Assembly: GCF_933775445.1 (NCBI RefSeq)
Contig: NC_065873.1
Coordinates: forward strand, 18,104,001-18,168,000
Direction of reading: 5' to 3'
From: Argentina anserina
Taxonomy: Eukaryota > Streptophyta > Magnoliopsida > Rosales > Rosaceae
DNA: 64,000 nt
The notes under the pieces are model-generated. The model saw only the letters and a program-made list of their open reading frames with translations. It had not been told where the DNA came from and did not search any database. The position numbers and the translations under genes were made by a program. Of the stretch, positions 21,333-33,068 are shown in pieces (position 1 is the stretch's first letter; each line of letters opens with the position of its first letter).

Positions 21333-22367
21333 CTAGTGCTTCTTGACGAACTCTATGATCCCAGAAACTAAACTTTCCGTTGGAACAGCCGTGCGTGGGT
21401 CCATGTCTGCCCCGAGATAAAACGCATGACCAACTCCGGGGATGGTTAAAAGCTGCACATCTTGGTTAGCCCTCTTCATGGCCTCGTAGTATTCCATCTC
21501 AGTGTCTTGAAAGACGTCGTTCCCCCCAATGAAAACCAGAATTGGAGGCAGTATCAGGCCTTCCAAAGGTGGAGCCAATGAACCCATCGGACATGTAATC
21601 GGATGGTCCTTGGTTGACCCTACCGGAAGTGACAAACTGAACAACTTGTCAGCCATATCTACGTTAAAAAAAGAGGTCTGTGGCTGTTCCAACTCCGACT
21701 TGCTCCTCGTTTCTCTGACAAAACCAGGTTGGATAAGAATCCCACCGGATAACTTGAACTGACCTAAATCTGCATACCCTGCTCGAGCAGCCACTTCATG
21801 GACTATGTTTCCCCCTGAACTATCCCCTATGAGGAAAATGCGGTTCAAGTCTGCATGGTCATTTAGCCAAGGTTCATAAAAATCGGCTTGAGCAACAGAT
21901 CGGAGCCAGAGGAGAGCTTCATAGCCATCGTCGATCTGAGCTGGGAGACGGTGCTCGGGGGCTTGTCGACTAAGATAGACGGAGACAACAATAGCGTTGG
22001 CCTCTCGTGCGATCTTGGAGTAGATATAGTAGTACATGTGCCAATCGGCCTCGCAGAAGCAAAAGCCTCCTCCATGGAAATGAAGGATTACTGGTAGCTT
22101 AGTCCCGTCAACATCCTCCGACTTTCTCTCCGGTAGGTATATTCGTACGCGATGGCCCGAAGTTTTGTCAATGATCACGTCTTTTGTGGCAACCCCATCA
22201 ATGAAGCTCTCGTGAGATCGAACTGGCTGCAATAGGAACGTGAACTCGGGAGGTCCTGCCCATGTTCGGTCGACAGAGCCATCGTCATAGACTCTAAGCC
22301 AATCGCTCACTTGAACGACCATCTTCTTCTCTTGGACCATGGTTGATAATGGTGTCGCAACTCGCAA
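21333..22367 (-). CDS. HSR203J-like plant carboxylesterase (alpha/beta hydrolase)
   Basis: Intronless, 344 residues, of the plant carboxylesterase (CXE/GID1-like, hormone-sensitive lipase) family, which hydrolyses small ester substrates. Visible features: oxyanion-hole motif HGGGF (98-102), APEHRLPA (136-143), nucleophile elbow GDSSGG with Ser183, Asp284 in GGND and His314 in GVGHAF, giving a complete triad. The N-terminal WLRVYDDGSVDRTW and the C-terminal ITCPMG-APPLEGL and DTEMEYYEAMK stretches resemble tobacco HSR203J, a hypersensitive-response marker esterase, more than the GID1 receptor. Compared with my recollection of such relatives, the segment after GVGHAFYL is about five residues short, a small deletion beyond the catalytic His. 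Start at 22367 is the longest; an ATG at 22340 (MVQEKK) matches the usual family start and may be the real one. Substrate unknown. Confidence 0.95.
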   Translation of the reverse strand: MRVATPLSTMVQEKKMVVQVSDWLRVYDDGSVDRTWAGPPEFTFLLQPVRSHESFIDGVATKDVIIDKTSGHRVRIYLPERKSEDVDGTKLPVILHFHGGGFCFCEADWHMYYYIYSKIAREANAIVVSVYLSRQAPEHRLPAQIDDGYEALLWLRSVAQADFYEPWLNDHADLNRIFLIGDSSGGNIVHEVAARAGYADLGQFKLSGGILIQPGFVRETRSKSELEQPQTSFFNVDMADKLFSLSLPVGSTKDHPITCPMGSLAPPLEGLILPPILVFIGGNDVFQDTEMEYYEAMKRANQDVQLLTIPGVGHAFYLGADMDPRTAVPTESLVSGIIEFVKKH

Positions 22368-22423
22368 GCCTCTCTGTCAATATGGTGAATTGTTGAGCAT
22401 GGACTAATAGATAGACGATTAGA

Positions 22424-22438
22424 ATATATATATATATA
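22424..22438 (-). promoter_or_regulatory. TATA box of the carboxylesterase gene
   Basis: An alternating TA tract (CTATATATATATATATTC on the minus strand) lies 57-84 bp upstream of the two candidate start codons, a usual distance for a plant core promoter with a short leader. Confidence 0.6.
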
Positions 22439-22440
22439 GG

Positions 22441-23142
22441 GAGTAGGAATGAATCAATATATGCATTAAGAAATAAGGATTACTCCACCGTAGATGTGGC
22501 CTAGTGGGCAAGCACCAACACGTATCGTTTTGTTATAGGTATAGCACACTCGAATCATTTTAAGTAAACGAAACATAGTATAATGTATACGTACCAGCGT
22601 GCAACTCGATGACTGATAATTAAAGACATGAAGAGTTGACAAAATATTCATATGAATCATTCATGTATGTAGGTGTGTTGTATACCACTGTATAAATTAA
22701 ATAGTAATGATTATACGTACTGTTCCATAATAAATTTAGTAATTTAATGGTTAATGTGCAAGTATCTTCCGTATTTATTGGGGTTGTCAATAATAGCTAG
22801 ATTAGTTGGTTGGACCGCGCGCTGCGCGGATTTTAGCTGTGTTTAGTATAGATGTGTTTATAAAAAAATAATTTATGTTTATTTTTGAAAATAAGTGACT
22901 GATAAGTAAAGTATTGATTGTTTGACAAACTGGCTTATATAAAGGGTTGTTAGTGGCATAAGCAATGACAAAACATTTGATAAATTTAAACTTAGTTATA
23001 CTTTTAATTTGCCAAATAACCAAATCAGCGTTCTATAACTCTTCTAAGTGAAAAAGCTATATTTGGGAACACTGATGTTTTGCTTTTACTGCATCTCTCT
23101 CCTTAAAATTTCTTTGTATCCAATGTGAAAGAAATATACTTA
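22441..23142. other. Spacer upstream of the carboxylesterase
   Basis: Holds the distal promoter. A GC palindrome, CCGCGCGCTGCGCGG, at 22815-22829 stands out from AT-rich surroundings (see findings). No gene. Confidence 0.5.
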
Positions 23143-23151
23143 TTAAAGTTA

Positions 23152-24172
23152 GGCATAAATGCCGATTTGCACCCAAACTTGGCTGAAATTGTCAATTTGC
23201 ACCCTAAACTTGCATTTGAGTCAATTTACCTCCTAAACTTGGTAAAAATTGCCGATTTACACCCTATCCGTCAAATTTAATGTTTTCAATCCAATTTTAA
23301 GTCACATGCCATGCATTTAAGGAGTAGTATTGTCATTATATATTTATTCATATTGAATAATGAAATAAATTAATAAAATTACTTAAGAGGAACACTTGCT
23401 ACAATGTTTGTTTTTTCGAAACATGTTATTGATTTATATATTTATTATTTTATGTGATATGGTATGTTAAAAGATATTAGAAAAAATATAAATAAATAAA
23501 TACATTGAAAATTAAAAATAAATGTGTGTTCCGAGAGAATTACTATTCTACCATTGTGTGTGTTAGCCTTATTAGGTTTCCTGTTAGAGATAGATTCGCA
23601 TCTCTGTAATAGATTAGGACTTTGAATCCTACTGATTGTGGTTATGTAATGCATATATATTGGCTTCATTATCAATCAATAAACGGTTACGTTCTGTTCT
23701 ATTATGTCGTTATTATTCTCGTTTTGTTCATCCTCCAACAATGTGTACATATAAAAATATATTTATACACAACACACTATATTTGAATGGGTGGGTATAT
23801 TGAATATATAATTCAAAGTAGGGTTAAGTAGGTAGAAAAAAAATGTAAATAAATAATTTGATTAACAAAATAATCCTCATTTTAAAGAATATTTTTATTT
23901 GTTTTTAAGAAAAATATAAATAGAAAATGACAACATTACCCCTCATGTGTATGACATGTGACGCAAAATTGGATAGAAACAGTTAAATTTAACAGATGGG
24001 GTGTAAATCGGCAATTTTTACCAAGTTTAGGAGGTAAATTGACTCAAATACAAGTTCGGGGGGTAAATCGGCAATTTTTACTAAGTTTAGGAGGTAAATT
24101 GACTTAAATGCCAGTTCGGGGTGCAAATTGATAATTTCAGCCAACTTTGGGGTGCAAATCGGCATTTATGCC
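23152..24172. mobile_element. Mutator-like element with long inverted repeats and perfect 9-bp target duplication
   Basis: TTAAAGTTA flanks the element at 23143-23151 and 24173-24181. The ends are GGCATAAATGCCGATTTG and its inverted partner, and the inverted repeats extend about 200 bp (23152-23340 against 23930-24172) through degenerate internal units with GGTAAATTGACTCAAAT and GTGTAAATCGGCAATTTTTA. The right arm has one extra unit. No transposase is encoded. A solo LTR sits inside. Confidence 0.92.
23527..23740 (+). mobile_element. Solo copia LTR nested in the Mutator-like element, with exact 5-bp target duplication
   Basis: The 214-bp unit starts TGTTCCGAGAGAATTAC and ends CATCCTCCAACA and is flanked by ATGTG (23522-23526 and 23741-23745). 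It is clearly related to the LTRs at 6426-6643 and 12255-12472 read on their minus strand: shared TATCAATCAATAAA, GTTATTATTCTCGTTT and the same start. It is a relic of LTR-LTR recombination after insertion. Confidence 0.92.
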
Positions 24173-24181
24173 TTAAAGTTA

Positions 24182-24776
24182 TAATGTGACTAACTTACAG
24201 TGCAATTATATTATTAAGATTTCATTTTATCATTTCCTTGACTGCATTCACTGTGTACAACTTGGGTTTGACACTGACTGAGGCCTATATGCTGATTACA
24301 AATATGGATAGCAATGAACACAATGATTCTATCAATTAGTAGGACAGAGAGAATCATGCTAGATAGGAGTAGTGTCATACTTAATTAGCTTGTGCTAACA
24401 AATATCATCATATTAGCAACAAAATGTAAAAGACAGTAGGCTTATTTGACACAATAGTTCGAAACCTCATCATAAATAAAGAAAAGTCCCCCGCCCCCCA
24501 AATCAATTTTCTTATTTGATGCAATTGAACCCAAATAAGATACATATCATGAACCAGACCTTCGTTGATTATCTAGCATCAGCTAATAAACAAACACTTC
24601 CAGCTCCAATCACAAGTCACCCACACCAGTGTGCACATCCACATACTTTGGAATTAAATTACATGCCAATTACCAATTCATATCCAGTAGCAATTGGGTA
24701 TGAATTTACTTTCTATAAAATTTACCAAAAATCTCTTATGAATCGAATTCCTAAACCAAGAGAAATAAGAAGGGAT
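24182..24776. other. AT-rich spacer
   Basis: One 88-codon open frame (24516-24782) has no family features. Nothing else seen. Confidence 0.5.
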
Positions 24777-25277
24777 TGTTGAATCTAAATTATGTAAGTG
24801 CATACTTATCTATTACTATAACTATCTCAGATTTAGATTAATGAAAAACAATAGATACTAACTTGTTTGTTTCACAGTAGAATCCATCTTGATCTTCTAC
24901 CAGTTCCACTCTTTAGTCTCTTTTTTGATGGGATAAATATGAATGAGATATATTGTTAGTGTACTAGCAGGGACCAAAATCAATATTGATACAGCCTTAT
25001 ATAGACTGGTATATATGACAATTATAAGGCAGTTAACCAAGTCAGTTTCTTCCATCAAAAAACTATTTAGATAACTACCCTTTGTCTGAGTTTGATTTAT
25101 CTTGATAACCATAACTTTGAATTCAATATTCTTAACATATAAAATAGTTACACATCATAATCGATATATGTAATATATATGTGTGTATCAATTAACTAAA
25201 TATACAAGTATTAAGCTCACAGTCATTTACTGATATGCTTCATAATCCTAGTTCTTTATATAGTAGTGTTGCTTACA
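24777..25277 (-). repeat. Probable 3' LTR of the truncated copia element
   Basis: On the minus strand it starts TGTAAGCAACAC right after the purine tract and is taken to end GATTCAACA at 24777. A TATATAAG box lies at 24996-25003 (minus strand), as expected within an LTR. The start is well supported, the end is inferred from TG...CA only. Confidence 0.6.
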
Positions 25278-25899
25278 TTCTCCCACTGAACTAGGATATT
25301 CATAAAGCATAGTTCATAAACAACCAACTTGAATTGCGCAGGTGAACTTAAAAGTATCATTTGTTATCAGAATCCTGTCAATTAAACTTGACTATAATGA
25401 ATCATAGAAGAGCATAAGAAATTGAAAATTCATTGGTCTCTTACAATCACACTACAGTAAATGAAATCACACGGATGACCAAAAGTTTGGTAATGCTTGT
25501 TGTAGTAATCGATTTCAAGCATATATGATCCTGATGGCTTAAATAAAACTGCATATGTTATTGATATTATATCAATAGGCTTAAATGTATACATAATGAA
25601 GTCTATGCAATAACATAATATGAAAATATTCAATGCTATATGAACATTTCAACCAAAGATTGATTTAATCAACATTTATAAATATTGATTCATAATATAT
25701 TATAGACTTTCAATAATTATAAGTTTCATATTGTCAATCATCAAAGCTATTCAAAATTCACATATGCTTCACATGCTTAACAAACTCTGAAAACTGGTAA
25801 TGCTTTAGTTAAAGGATCTGCAAGCTGCTCCTTCGTGCCAATCTTTGTCACCATAATCTCTTCATCTCTAACACTTTTTTCTAACAGAGAAATATTTCA

Positions 25900-28514
25900 C
25901 ATCTATATTCCTTGAGGTTGAAGTCCTTTTATTATTCTTCGAAAAGAAAACTAATGATGCATTATCATAGTACACAACCATGGGTCTTTCAATTGAATCC
26001 ATGACTTTCATCTTTGCAATAAAATTCCTCAACCATAGAGCATGTCTAGTTGCCTCAAAAAGTGCTATGTATTTTGCCTAGAAGGTTGATGTAGCTGTTA
26101 ATGACTGTTTATTTGTCTTCCATGAGATTACTCCTCCTGCAACCATGAATATGTAACCTGATGTTGATTTCAAGTCATCTATATCTTGCTTGTAAGAAGC
26201 ATATGTGTAACATTTAAGTTGCAACTCCACTTCTTCATTTATTCTATACACAAGCATATGATCTCTTGTTCCCATCAAGTATCACATCACTTTCTTTCCT
26301 GTTACCCAGTGTTCATAACTAGCATTTGACTGATATTTGGATAACATATTAATTGCAAAACTAATGTTTGGTGTAGTGCAACACGTGCATACATCAGACT
26401 CTCAACCAGACTTGCATAAGGAACATTCTCCATATTCTTTTTCTCCAAATTGTTCTGTGGACACTGCTCTTTGTGCAACTTATCACCTTTAGAAATTGGT
26501 ACAGTCCCAAACCAACATTTCTCCAGAGCAAATCTCTGCAATACTCTATCGATATAGTTTTTCTATGACAATCCCAACATGCCCTTCTCCATATTTATGC
26601 TTATCTCAATGCCTAAAACATAGTGTGCTTCCCCCATATCTTTCATATTAAACTTATTCATCAAACATTTCTTTGTACTTTTCAACAATCTCATATCACT
26701 GCGAGCTAGTAATATATCATCCACATATAACACTAGGAAGATAAAATTACTCCCACTAATTTTGCTATATACATACTCATCCAATTTATTTTCTTCAAAA
26801 CCAAAACTAGTGATCACAGTATCAAATTTCAAATACCTCTGCCTAGATGCTTGCTTTAAACCATAAATGGACTTTTTAAACTTGCATACCTTTGATGCAT
26901 CTTCAATGAAACTTTCAGGTTGTAGGATGTAAATGTCTTCTTACAAATCTTCATTCAAGAAGGTTGTTTTGACATCCATCTGGTGCAATTCAAAGTTAAA
27001 ATGCGCAACTAGAGCCATCATGACTCATTGTAATATATGCCTTCTTTCTTATTATACCCCTTTGCTACAAGTCTTGCTTTATATCTCTCTTTCTTCTCAT
27101 CTACATTTCTTTTAGTTTTGAAAACCCATTTGCATCCAATTGGCTTCATGTTTTTAGTTTTCTCCACCGAATCTCAAACTCCATTTTGTGACATACTTAA
27201 TAGTGCATCCTCCATTGCAAGCTTCCACTTGTGACTATTTGCAGATTGCATAGCTTCCTTCATTGTCAAAGGATCATTTTCTTCCCCCAAATTAAATTCA
27301 ATAGCAGTGAGATACATATGATAATCTTCTGGTAGAGCAGATTTCCTTACTATCTGTCTGATCTCCTCAACACCACAGGTTCATCAGCTACAACTTCTTG
27401 AACAATCTCATTATTATGTTCTTCAATTATGGGATCTGCTCTAACAACTTCCTCATTCAAAACTGCTGGAATTTATTTTGCATGACATTAGTAGGCACTG
27501 TAACTATGTTAGGAGCTGCCCCAATAACTGTTTGTTGCAAAACTTCTGGGTAAACAAACCATTTCTCCATATCAAAATATTGATCCTCCATCTCAACTCT
27601 TTCTGTCATAACTTCTTTCTGATCAAATGCTTCATCAAAGAAACTTGCTCTATGAGTTTCACAGATTCTGTTATGTCTCTCTTGATAATAAAATTTGAAG
27701 CCCTTAGATTTTTCTGAATATCCAATAAAATAAGCACTTATGGATCTTGACTCAAGTTTATGCTTTATCATCAATATTGTAGACCCTTGCTTCTACCTTG
27801 CAACCTCATACATGTAGATGATTAATGCTTGGTTTATACCCACACCAGTGCTCAAAAGGAGTAAGATCAATTGCCTTGTTTGGAGTTCTGTTGCTGATGT
27901 AATTAATAGTTTTTAGTGCTTCTCCCCATATAAACTTTGGTAAGCATGATTTGTAAAACATGCTTCTCACCATTCCCATTAGAGTTCGAGTTTTTTTTTC
28001 ACAAACTCCATTTTTTTGTGGGGTGTAAGGGGTAGTATATTGAGCAACAATGCCACATTGTTCAAGATACATGGAAAATGGTCCCTTATGTTGTCCTTTT
28101 TTTTTCTGAGTATTTTCCATAGTACTCACCCCATCGAGTAATTTTCCACAGTATTTTTGAAAGTCATTCAGTCGATCTTTTAACTTTAGTTTAAAAAAAA
28201 TCTAACACACTAGATTTTTCAAAAATAAGATAGATATAACAATATTTGGAAAAATCATCTATCAATATAACAAAGGATGTGTTTCCACTGATAGTTTCCA
28301 CTAGAAATGGGCCACAAACATCTGTATGAATTAAATCAAGCAAACCAGGTGCTCTTTTGGATGAGAACTTTCTTTGGTTTGTCATTTTTCCCTTCATGCA
28401 ATCTATACATGACTCAAAATCCTCAAAATCTAATGCAGGGAGAATATTTTGCTTAACTAGTTCCTGCAATCTATACTTTGAGCCATTCAATGGTGGAACT
28501 ATCATGGAAATCAA
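25900..28514 (-). pseudogene. Copia pol polyprotein remnant (integrase, RT, RNase H)
   Basis: Integrase pieces: DFESCIDCMKGK with the CxxC of the pre-integrase region, HTDVCGPF, IDDFSKYCYIY, then YTTPYTPQKNGVCEKKTRT. RT: FIFLVLYVDDILLA with the catalytic YVDD, then NMKDMGEAHYVLGIEI. RNase H: STSGYIFMVAGGVISW with SLTATST, followed in a shifted position by AKYIALFEATRHALWL. At least five frame breaks separate these, so no full polyprotein can be made. Reading order and spacing are those of Ty1/copia. Confidence 0.93.
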
Positions 28515-28535
28515 GTAAGAAATTTATATATTTAT

Positions 28536-31306
28536 GACTGAGAAGAAGACAAGTTACCACAAAATCAAGAGGCCTCCACCCCAGCCTGCATCCATCTCTT
28601 TCAACCCAGGATTTTAATTTGAGGTATCTTCGAAGCACAACAGCATAATTGAAGAGAAGACGCGAATGAAGATCAATGTTTTCAACAGTTGTATTGGGTT
28701 CGTAATTATATTGAATCTATGAGGATACCCATTGGTATTTTGAAAAAAATCATTAATTTTCTACAAAAAAGTGCGCTAGAAGAAGTAGAAACATGCTTTT
28801 AGAAGAAATGTAGGACTAACTTTGACTTTTGGCCTTAAAAAAAGCTGTGCCTTGTTAGAGAAGCAGCGTGTTTTGCATTTACCAAACACGATTAAGGGCT
28901 TCGCTTATAAGCACTAGAGCTAAAAAGCTCCACCAATTGCAACCTTTATTAGTGTTAAGATGTTGGATTAGCGTTTGTTATTTTGTCGACCATAAGATAA
29001 CATCCTAAATTGCTACTGAAAATGCTTCTTAAAATGTTATGAACATTCAACTCTGGTTGATAAGAACTAGAGAAAACCTAAGGCTGCTGGTGCTAGATTT
29101 AGTTTACATTTGATCGACACACTCTGAAGTATAATGTACATTTGTTGCTCAAAACTATATAGACAACTTGGTTGATATATATGCACAACTTTGACCTATG
29201 TATTATGTATTATGATAAGTGTAATCTCTCTATTCCATCTAATGTTTCACTTCCCCAACTTTTTCATACCATAAAATCCCCGATTTTCTAATTATTCACG
29301 ACATGTTAATCTTGAGTCAAACTAACAGGCTCTTATATCATCAATTAATTACAGATCCATCTTAATCTAAGCTGAGTAAAAGAAAGAATACATATCAAGT
29401 TGAATTAAATTGTAATGCCAGCTTATATAAACTACCTTGTCACTTGTCAGCTCGCCCAAACTTGTAACTATTTTTTGTTTAAAAGACACTTAAACTAAAA
29501 AGAAATTTAAAAGTGGTACATCAACTCCCTTGACACCATCTTGATGAGCTATGTACAAAGTAATAATATCAGGTTTCAAGTAATTTATATCCTATAATTT
29601 CGATAAACAAGCAAATTTTTATAACAAATTACAAATAGCCACAGACCAAGTTGCATTGGCCGAGTAATCCTCTACCATGGGCGCTTCAAGCTGTTATGTT
29701 ATGAAAATTAGGAGGCAGCCATACCTAAATGAAAAATCAATAAATATTCCTTCTAATTGAAAAATATGCATCACATACTCTTATTACTAACGCTAAATAA
29801 AAACATCTTTTATGGAGTTATGGCTCATCAATATGATTTTCTTTGTTGGCATCATAAGCCGCATTATATCCCAACTATTATCTAACATCATTCTCAACAT
29901 CAGTGCAAGAATCTACCTCCCCAAATTTTACAAAAAAAATATATTTTTTGTCAACCAAATAAAACAAAATCCCAATGCAGCCAAGGACACCAAGTATTTA
30001 TCAAAGCCACTCGGTTAATTAGAACAAAATATACTTCCAAGTAGCACAACATAATAGGCATACCTAATATGAGTAATATCTCTTCAATTATATTCAATTA
30101 GAGGTTTTTATGGAGACATGTAAGTCAATAATATGTACCACAATTGCGTGTTGAGTAGAGTATGAAACTAAATGCTTAGTCAAAAAAGGCGAGTTTTGAA
30201 TACTTTGACCTTAATATTGTGACTTTGTGAGCATTGATTAGTTTTCTTGCTACATAGATTAAAAAGTATGGTTTTATTTTTGTTTATTTTTTATTTTTAT
30301 GTAAGGGCTGGTGCGGGCTGTGCGGCTGCCTTCAAGCATTCCTTAATTAAATTGTCGAATATAAGGGGAGGGGATGTGAAGCATGAACCATTGATTATAA
30401 AGACTTGAAATGATATTAGAAATCCCTATGAACAAGTACCCAACAAAACACTAACTAGCAAAGAATACTACTATAATAGTGACTCTATTTGGTTTAGTCT
30501 CAGCCTGCTACTAGACTGCAACAACCATTTGACCAAATATGAAACTCGCCACCTACTTAGAGTAGACAAGGCACATGGAGTGCACACACAGACACGAAAC
30601 CCGACTCACCCTAAACTTGGGCTTATTACATGCAATACATGCAACACAATTATTAAATAAAAATCAAAACACAAACATAAACAAACAACTTACTAGGGTT
30701 GAGCCTAATTAGGTGAACCCAAGCCCAAATCTTATTCGGTGAGAGAGAAAGAGCCGTCAGCCAACCTTCTGACATCCATCGTGGGAAGATTATCCCTTGC
30801 GCCGCCCCTCCACTTTCGCCAGAAATCCGCCATCAAAGTCGTGCCACCTCTGTCGCTCCAGTGACAAGTGTCGTCGCTGCTCCTTTGATCAAACCTAGAC
30901 AACACTGCCCATATCGAATCAAAACGATTTGACCCGATCAGCGCCGCCACTGGTTCATCACCACCGGACCACCCTCGCACTAGCCACACAATCACCTCGC
31001 GACGATCTGCCCAGCAACGCACAAGCTAAAACCCGACCGGTATGCTTCTCCTCTCTCTCACCTAACTGACACGCACGATCTCGGTCCAATCTCAACCAAG
31101 TAGATCAGCGCACACCAGACCCGTGCAAGGTCAACAAAGCACGTCTGACGACGGTGATATAGCTCGCCACCAGACAAGGAACAAGCACGCTTCTTTGCAC
31201 TCAGAGCCGCTCTCAGGAACTATTTTACTTTTTGTTTTTCTTTCTTAGGTGTAATTTTGGTTGGCTACGGATTTCGCTACTGATCTAATAATATCAGTAA
31301 GTTGCT
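28536..31306. other. Gene-poor spacer
   Basis: AT-rich except for a GC-richer island at 30720-31180 whose minus strand is open for 96 codons (30732-31022) with low-complexity composition and no domain. That island resembles a transposon leader rather than a gene. Nothing else recognised. Confidence 0.5.
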
Positions 31307-31494
31307 CAAAAAAAGAAAGCCCAATACAAAAATGATGATTGCTGAACTTTTGCATTAAGCCTTTTGAGCCTACGGAACTAGGCAGCATATCAGTTCCTGT
31401 TTTAATTTCGTAATATGGGCTTCCGCACTTTGGGGGAATAAGATTAGGTTCAGGTTAAATACAAACCCTTTCAAAATGGTGAACGTACTGGAAC
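31307..31494. repeat. Second copy of a dispersed repeat
   Basis: Similar to 18704-18857 (shared AAAGAAAGCCCAATA, GGGCTTCCGCACTTTGG, TACAAACC and AATGGTGAAC in order), with small insertions. Family not identified. Confidence 0.65.
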
Positions 31495-31790
31495 GTTAAC
31501 TGAATTCTGTCATTATATCAAGCATCATGGCGTCTTGAATGATCACTAGAGACATAAACCTAATTTAGCCGCCTGCAAGGAGGCTAGGTTTAGGGTTGCA
31601 ATGAACTTGCACTAGCTCTCTTCATGTATGTACTGATGGTCCACCTAGCTAAGAAGTATCTTACTCATGGGAGATCTAAGATTCATGATCGAATTGTAGA
31701 TAACTAGATATGGCAGAATTGTGTCCCATCTTGGGCGTGCCCCCATCTTGAACAACAAAGGGATGGCCTGCCAGCTCAAGGTGCCTATTT

Positions 31791-33068
31791 AGAGGTTGCA
31801 TCCTCATTTGAAGTCCCTTTGAGTTTGTCTATCCAACATGCTCATAACTCATAGCCATTTGTGTTGTTTTACCTCCATCGCTCAACATACATTACAAAAT
31901 GTTTGATTGTTGGACTCTGGTCTCTATGAGAAGAATAGATGAGTCTGACAACTTAGGGAGGTGTGTAGTCACAATCAAGGTCCTGGAAACTAGGAGTAGT
32001 CGCCATTGGTATTATCAAGCATTGAGTTTGTTGTCGACGTTCGTAGCTCTAGTAGTTTAGAAATCCACCGGCCCGTCTCTACATGCCAAAGGTTCAAGTC
32101 TAAATCCTATTTTGTCATTAGAAACGAGTTTTATACTATACAGGAAAAAAAAAATTAGACTGCTTTCAAGGTTTAGTGACTCGTATGCAGTCTATATAGT
32201 GGTGTGGTTTACCAAGTGTCCAGTGATAAAGAGTCAAAAGAATACAGAAAGACCTGCACATTGTACATAGTGCAGAAGACAAATAAGCCAGTGTGGATGA
32301 TCAGATGGCTTTAACTTGAGGCCTTGAGGGATTCATACTTGTCCCTTGGTTAGTGATATATCGTCTAAATCTCCTGAATATCTGTTGGTTCTTCAAACCC
32401 TGTGATTTTATATACTATTGCTTCTGCTTTCACAAGACAATAAATGAACATAAATTCAACATCTGCAGCATCCTCAGAAAGAGATTGACCTGATAAATCA
32501 AAGTCAAGATAACAATATAGTGAGAACCCATTTATGAATTCTGCCCACTATACTAGCAAGCATATGATTTCATAAATTTGTCTATTCCTCACATCTGTTT
32601 TTGTATTAAATTACAGCTTTATTAGATACATTCTTCTGTTCAATGTTGAATTATAAGGGTTCCACTACTATGCTGATCAGAAATTCATATTTGTTTGATG
32701 CTGAATTTCAGGTGTTAGGCTTAAAATATGGTGAGAACTCAGTTATGTATTCTCTCTGACACTCACTATCCTGCAGGACATGTAAGTTCGACAGAAGAAG
32801 ACTTGTAGCTGCAGGTCATTGCCTCCAATAGACATGCATTCTTCTTCAGTGTAAACAGTACTGTAAATATGACCCACCTTGCACTACAAGAAAGGAGAAA
32901 AGGATGGGCTCTTCACTCATGGTGTTAAGTTAGAAGTTGCACCCTGGGTTTATGAGGTTTCAGTTTGTCTATATATCTAACATGCTAATAACTCATAAGC
33001 ATGTTTGTTGTATTATTTGAGTCGGACACTCTCATAGAGGTCTAGTCAAAATCAGTGTCCTGGAAAGT
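31791..33068. repeat. Diverged direct duplication
   Basis: 31791-31990 and 32932-33068 share an ordered series of words (AGAGGTTGCA/AGAAGTTGCA, AGTTTGTCTAT, AACATGCT, ATAACTCATA, TCAAGGTCCTGGAAA/TCAGTGTCCTGGAAA). The period is about 1.1 kb. Between them lies the SINE-like unit. The copies are old. Confidence 0.7.
32041..32155 (+). mobile_element. SINE-like tRNA-derived unit
   Basis: A box-A-like TAGCTCTAGTAGTTTAG (32044-32060) and a box-B-like GGTTCAAGTCT (32091-32101) lie about 40 bp apart, as in tRNA-derived SINEs, and the unit ends in an A-run (32145-32154). The head cannot fold as a proper tRNA. Target duplications were not found. Confidence 0.45.

Larger units (their letters stand above)
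24777..28535 (-). mobile_element. 5'-truncated Ty1/copia retrotransposon
   Basis: Reads leftward: pre-integrase zinc region and integrase (27806-28514), linker (27457-27774), RT (26563-26900), RT-RNase H connection and RNase H (about 25900-26541), purine tract CAGTGGGAGAA (25278-25288), then a probable 3' LTR (24777-25277). Gag, protease and the 5' LTR are absent; the element stops abruptly near 28515-28535. Because one LTR is missing no target duplication can be read. Frame breaks are few relative to the 6426-12472 element, so this copy is younger, but it is inactive. Confidence 0.9.

Noticed and set aside
21333..22367. Naming the esterase as strigolactone-degrading CXE15
   Set aside because: The sequence resembles HSR203J-type esterases; I do not see the features I recall for Arabidopsis CXE15, so a strigolactone role is not supported.
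22494..22560. tRNA-like box A (TGGCCTAGTGGGCAAGCACC) with a weak box B (CTCGAATC)
   Set aside because: No cloverleaf can be drawn, box B is degenerate and there is no tail or duplication; at best a SINE scrap.
30732..31022. 96-codon minus-strand frame in a GC-rich island
   Set aside because: Low-complexity composition, no domain and no splice context; more like a transposon leader.
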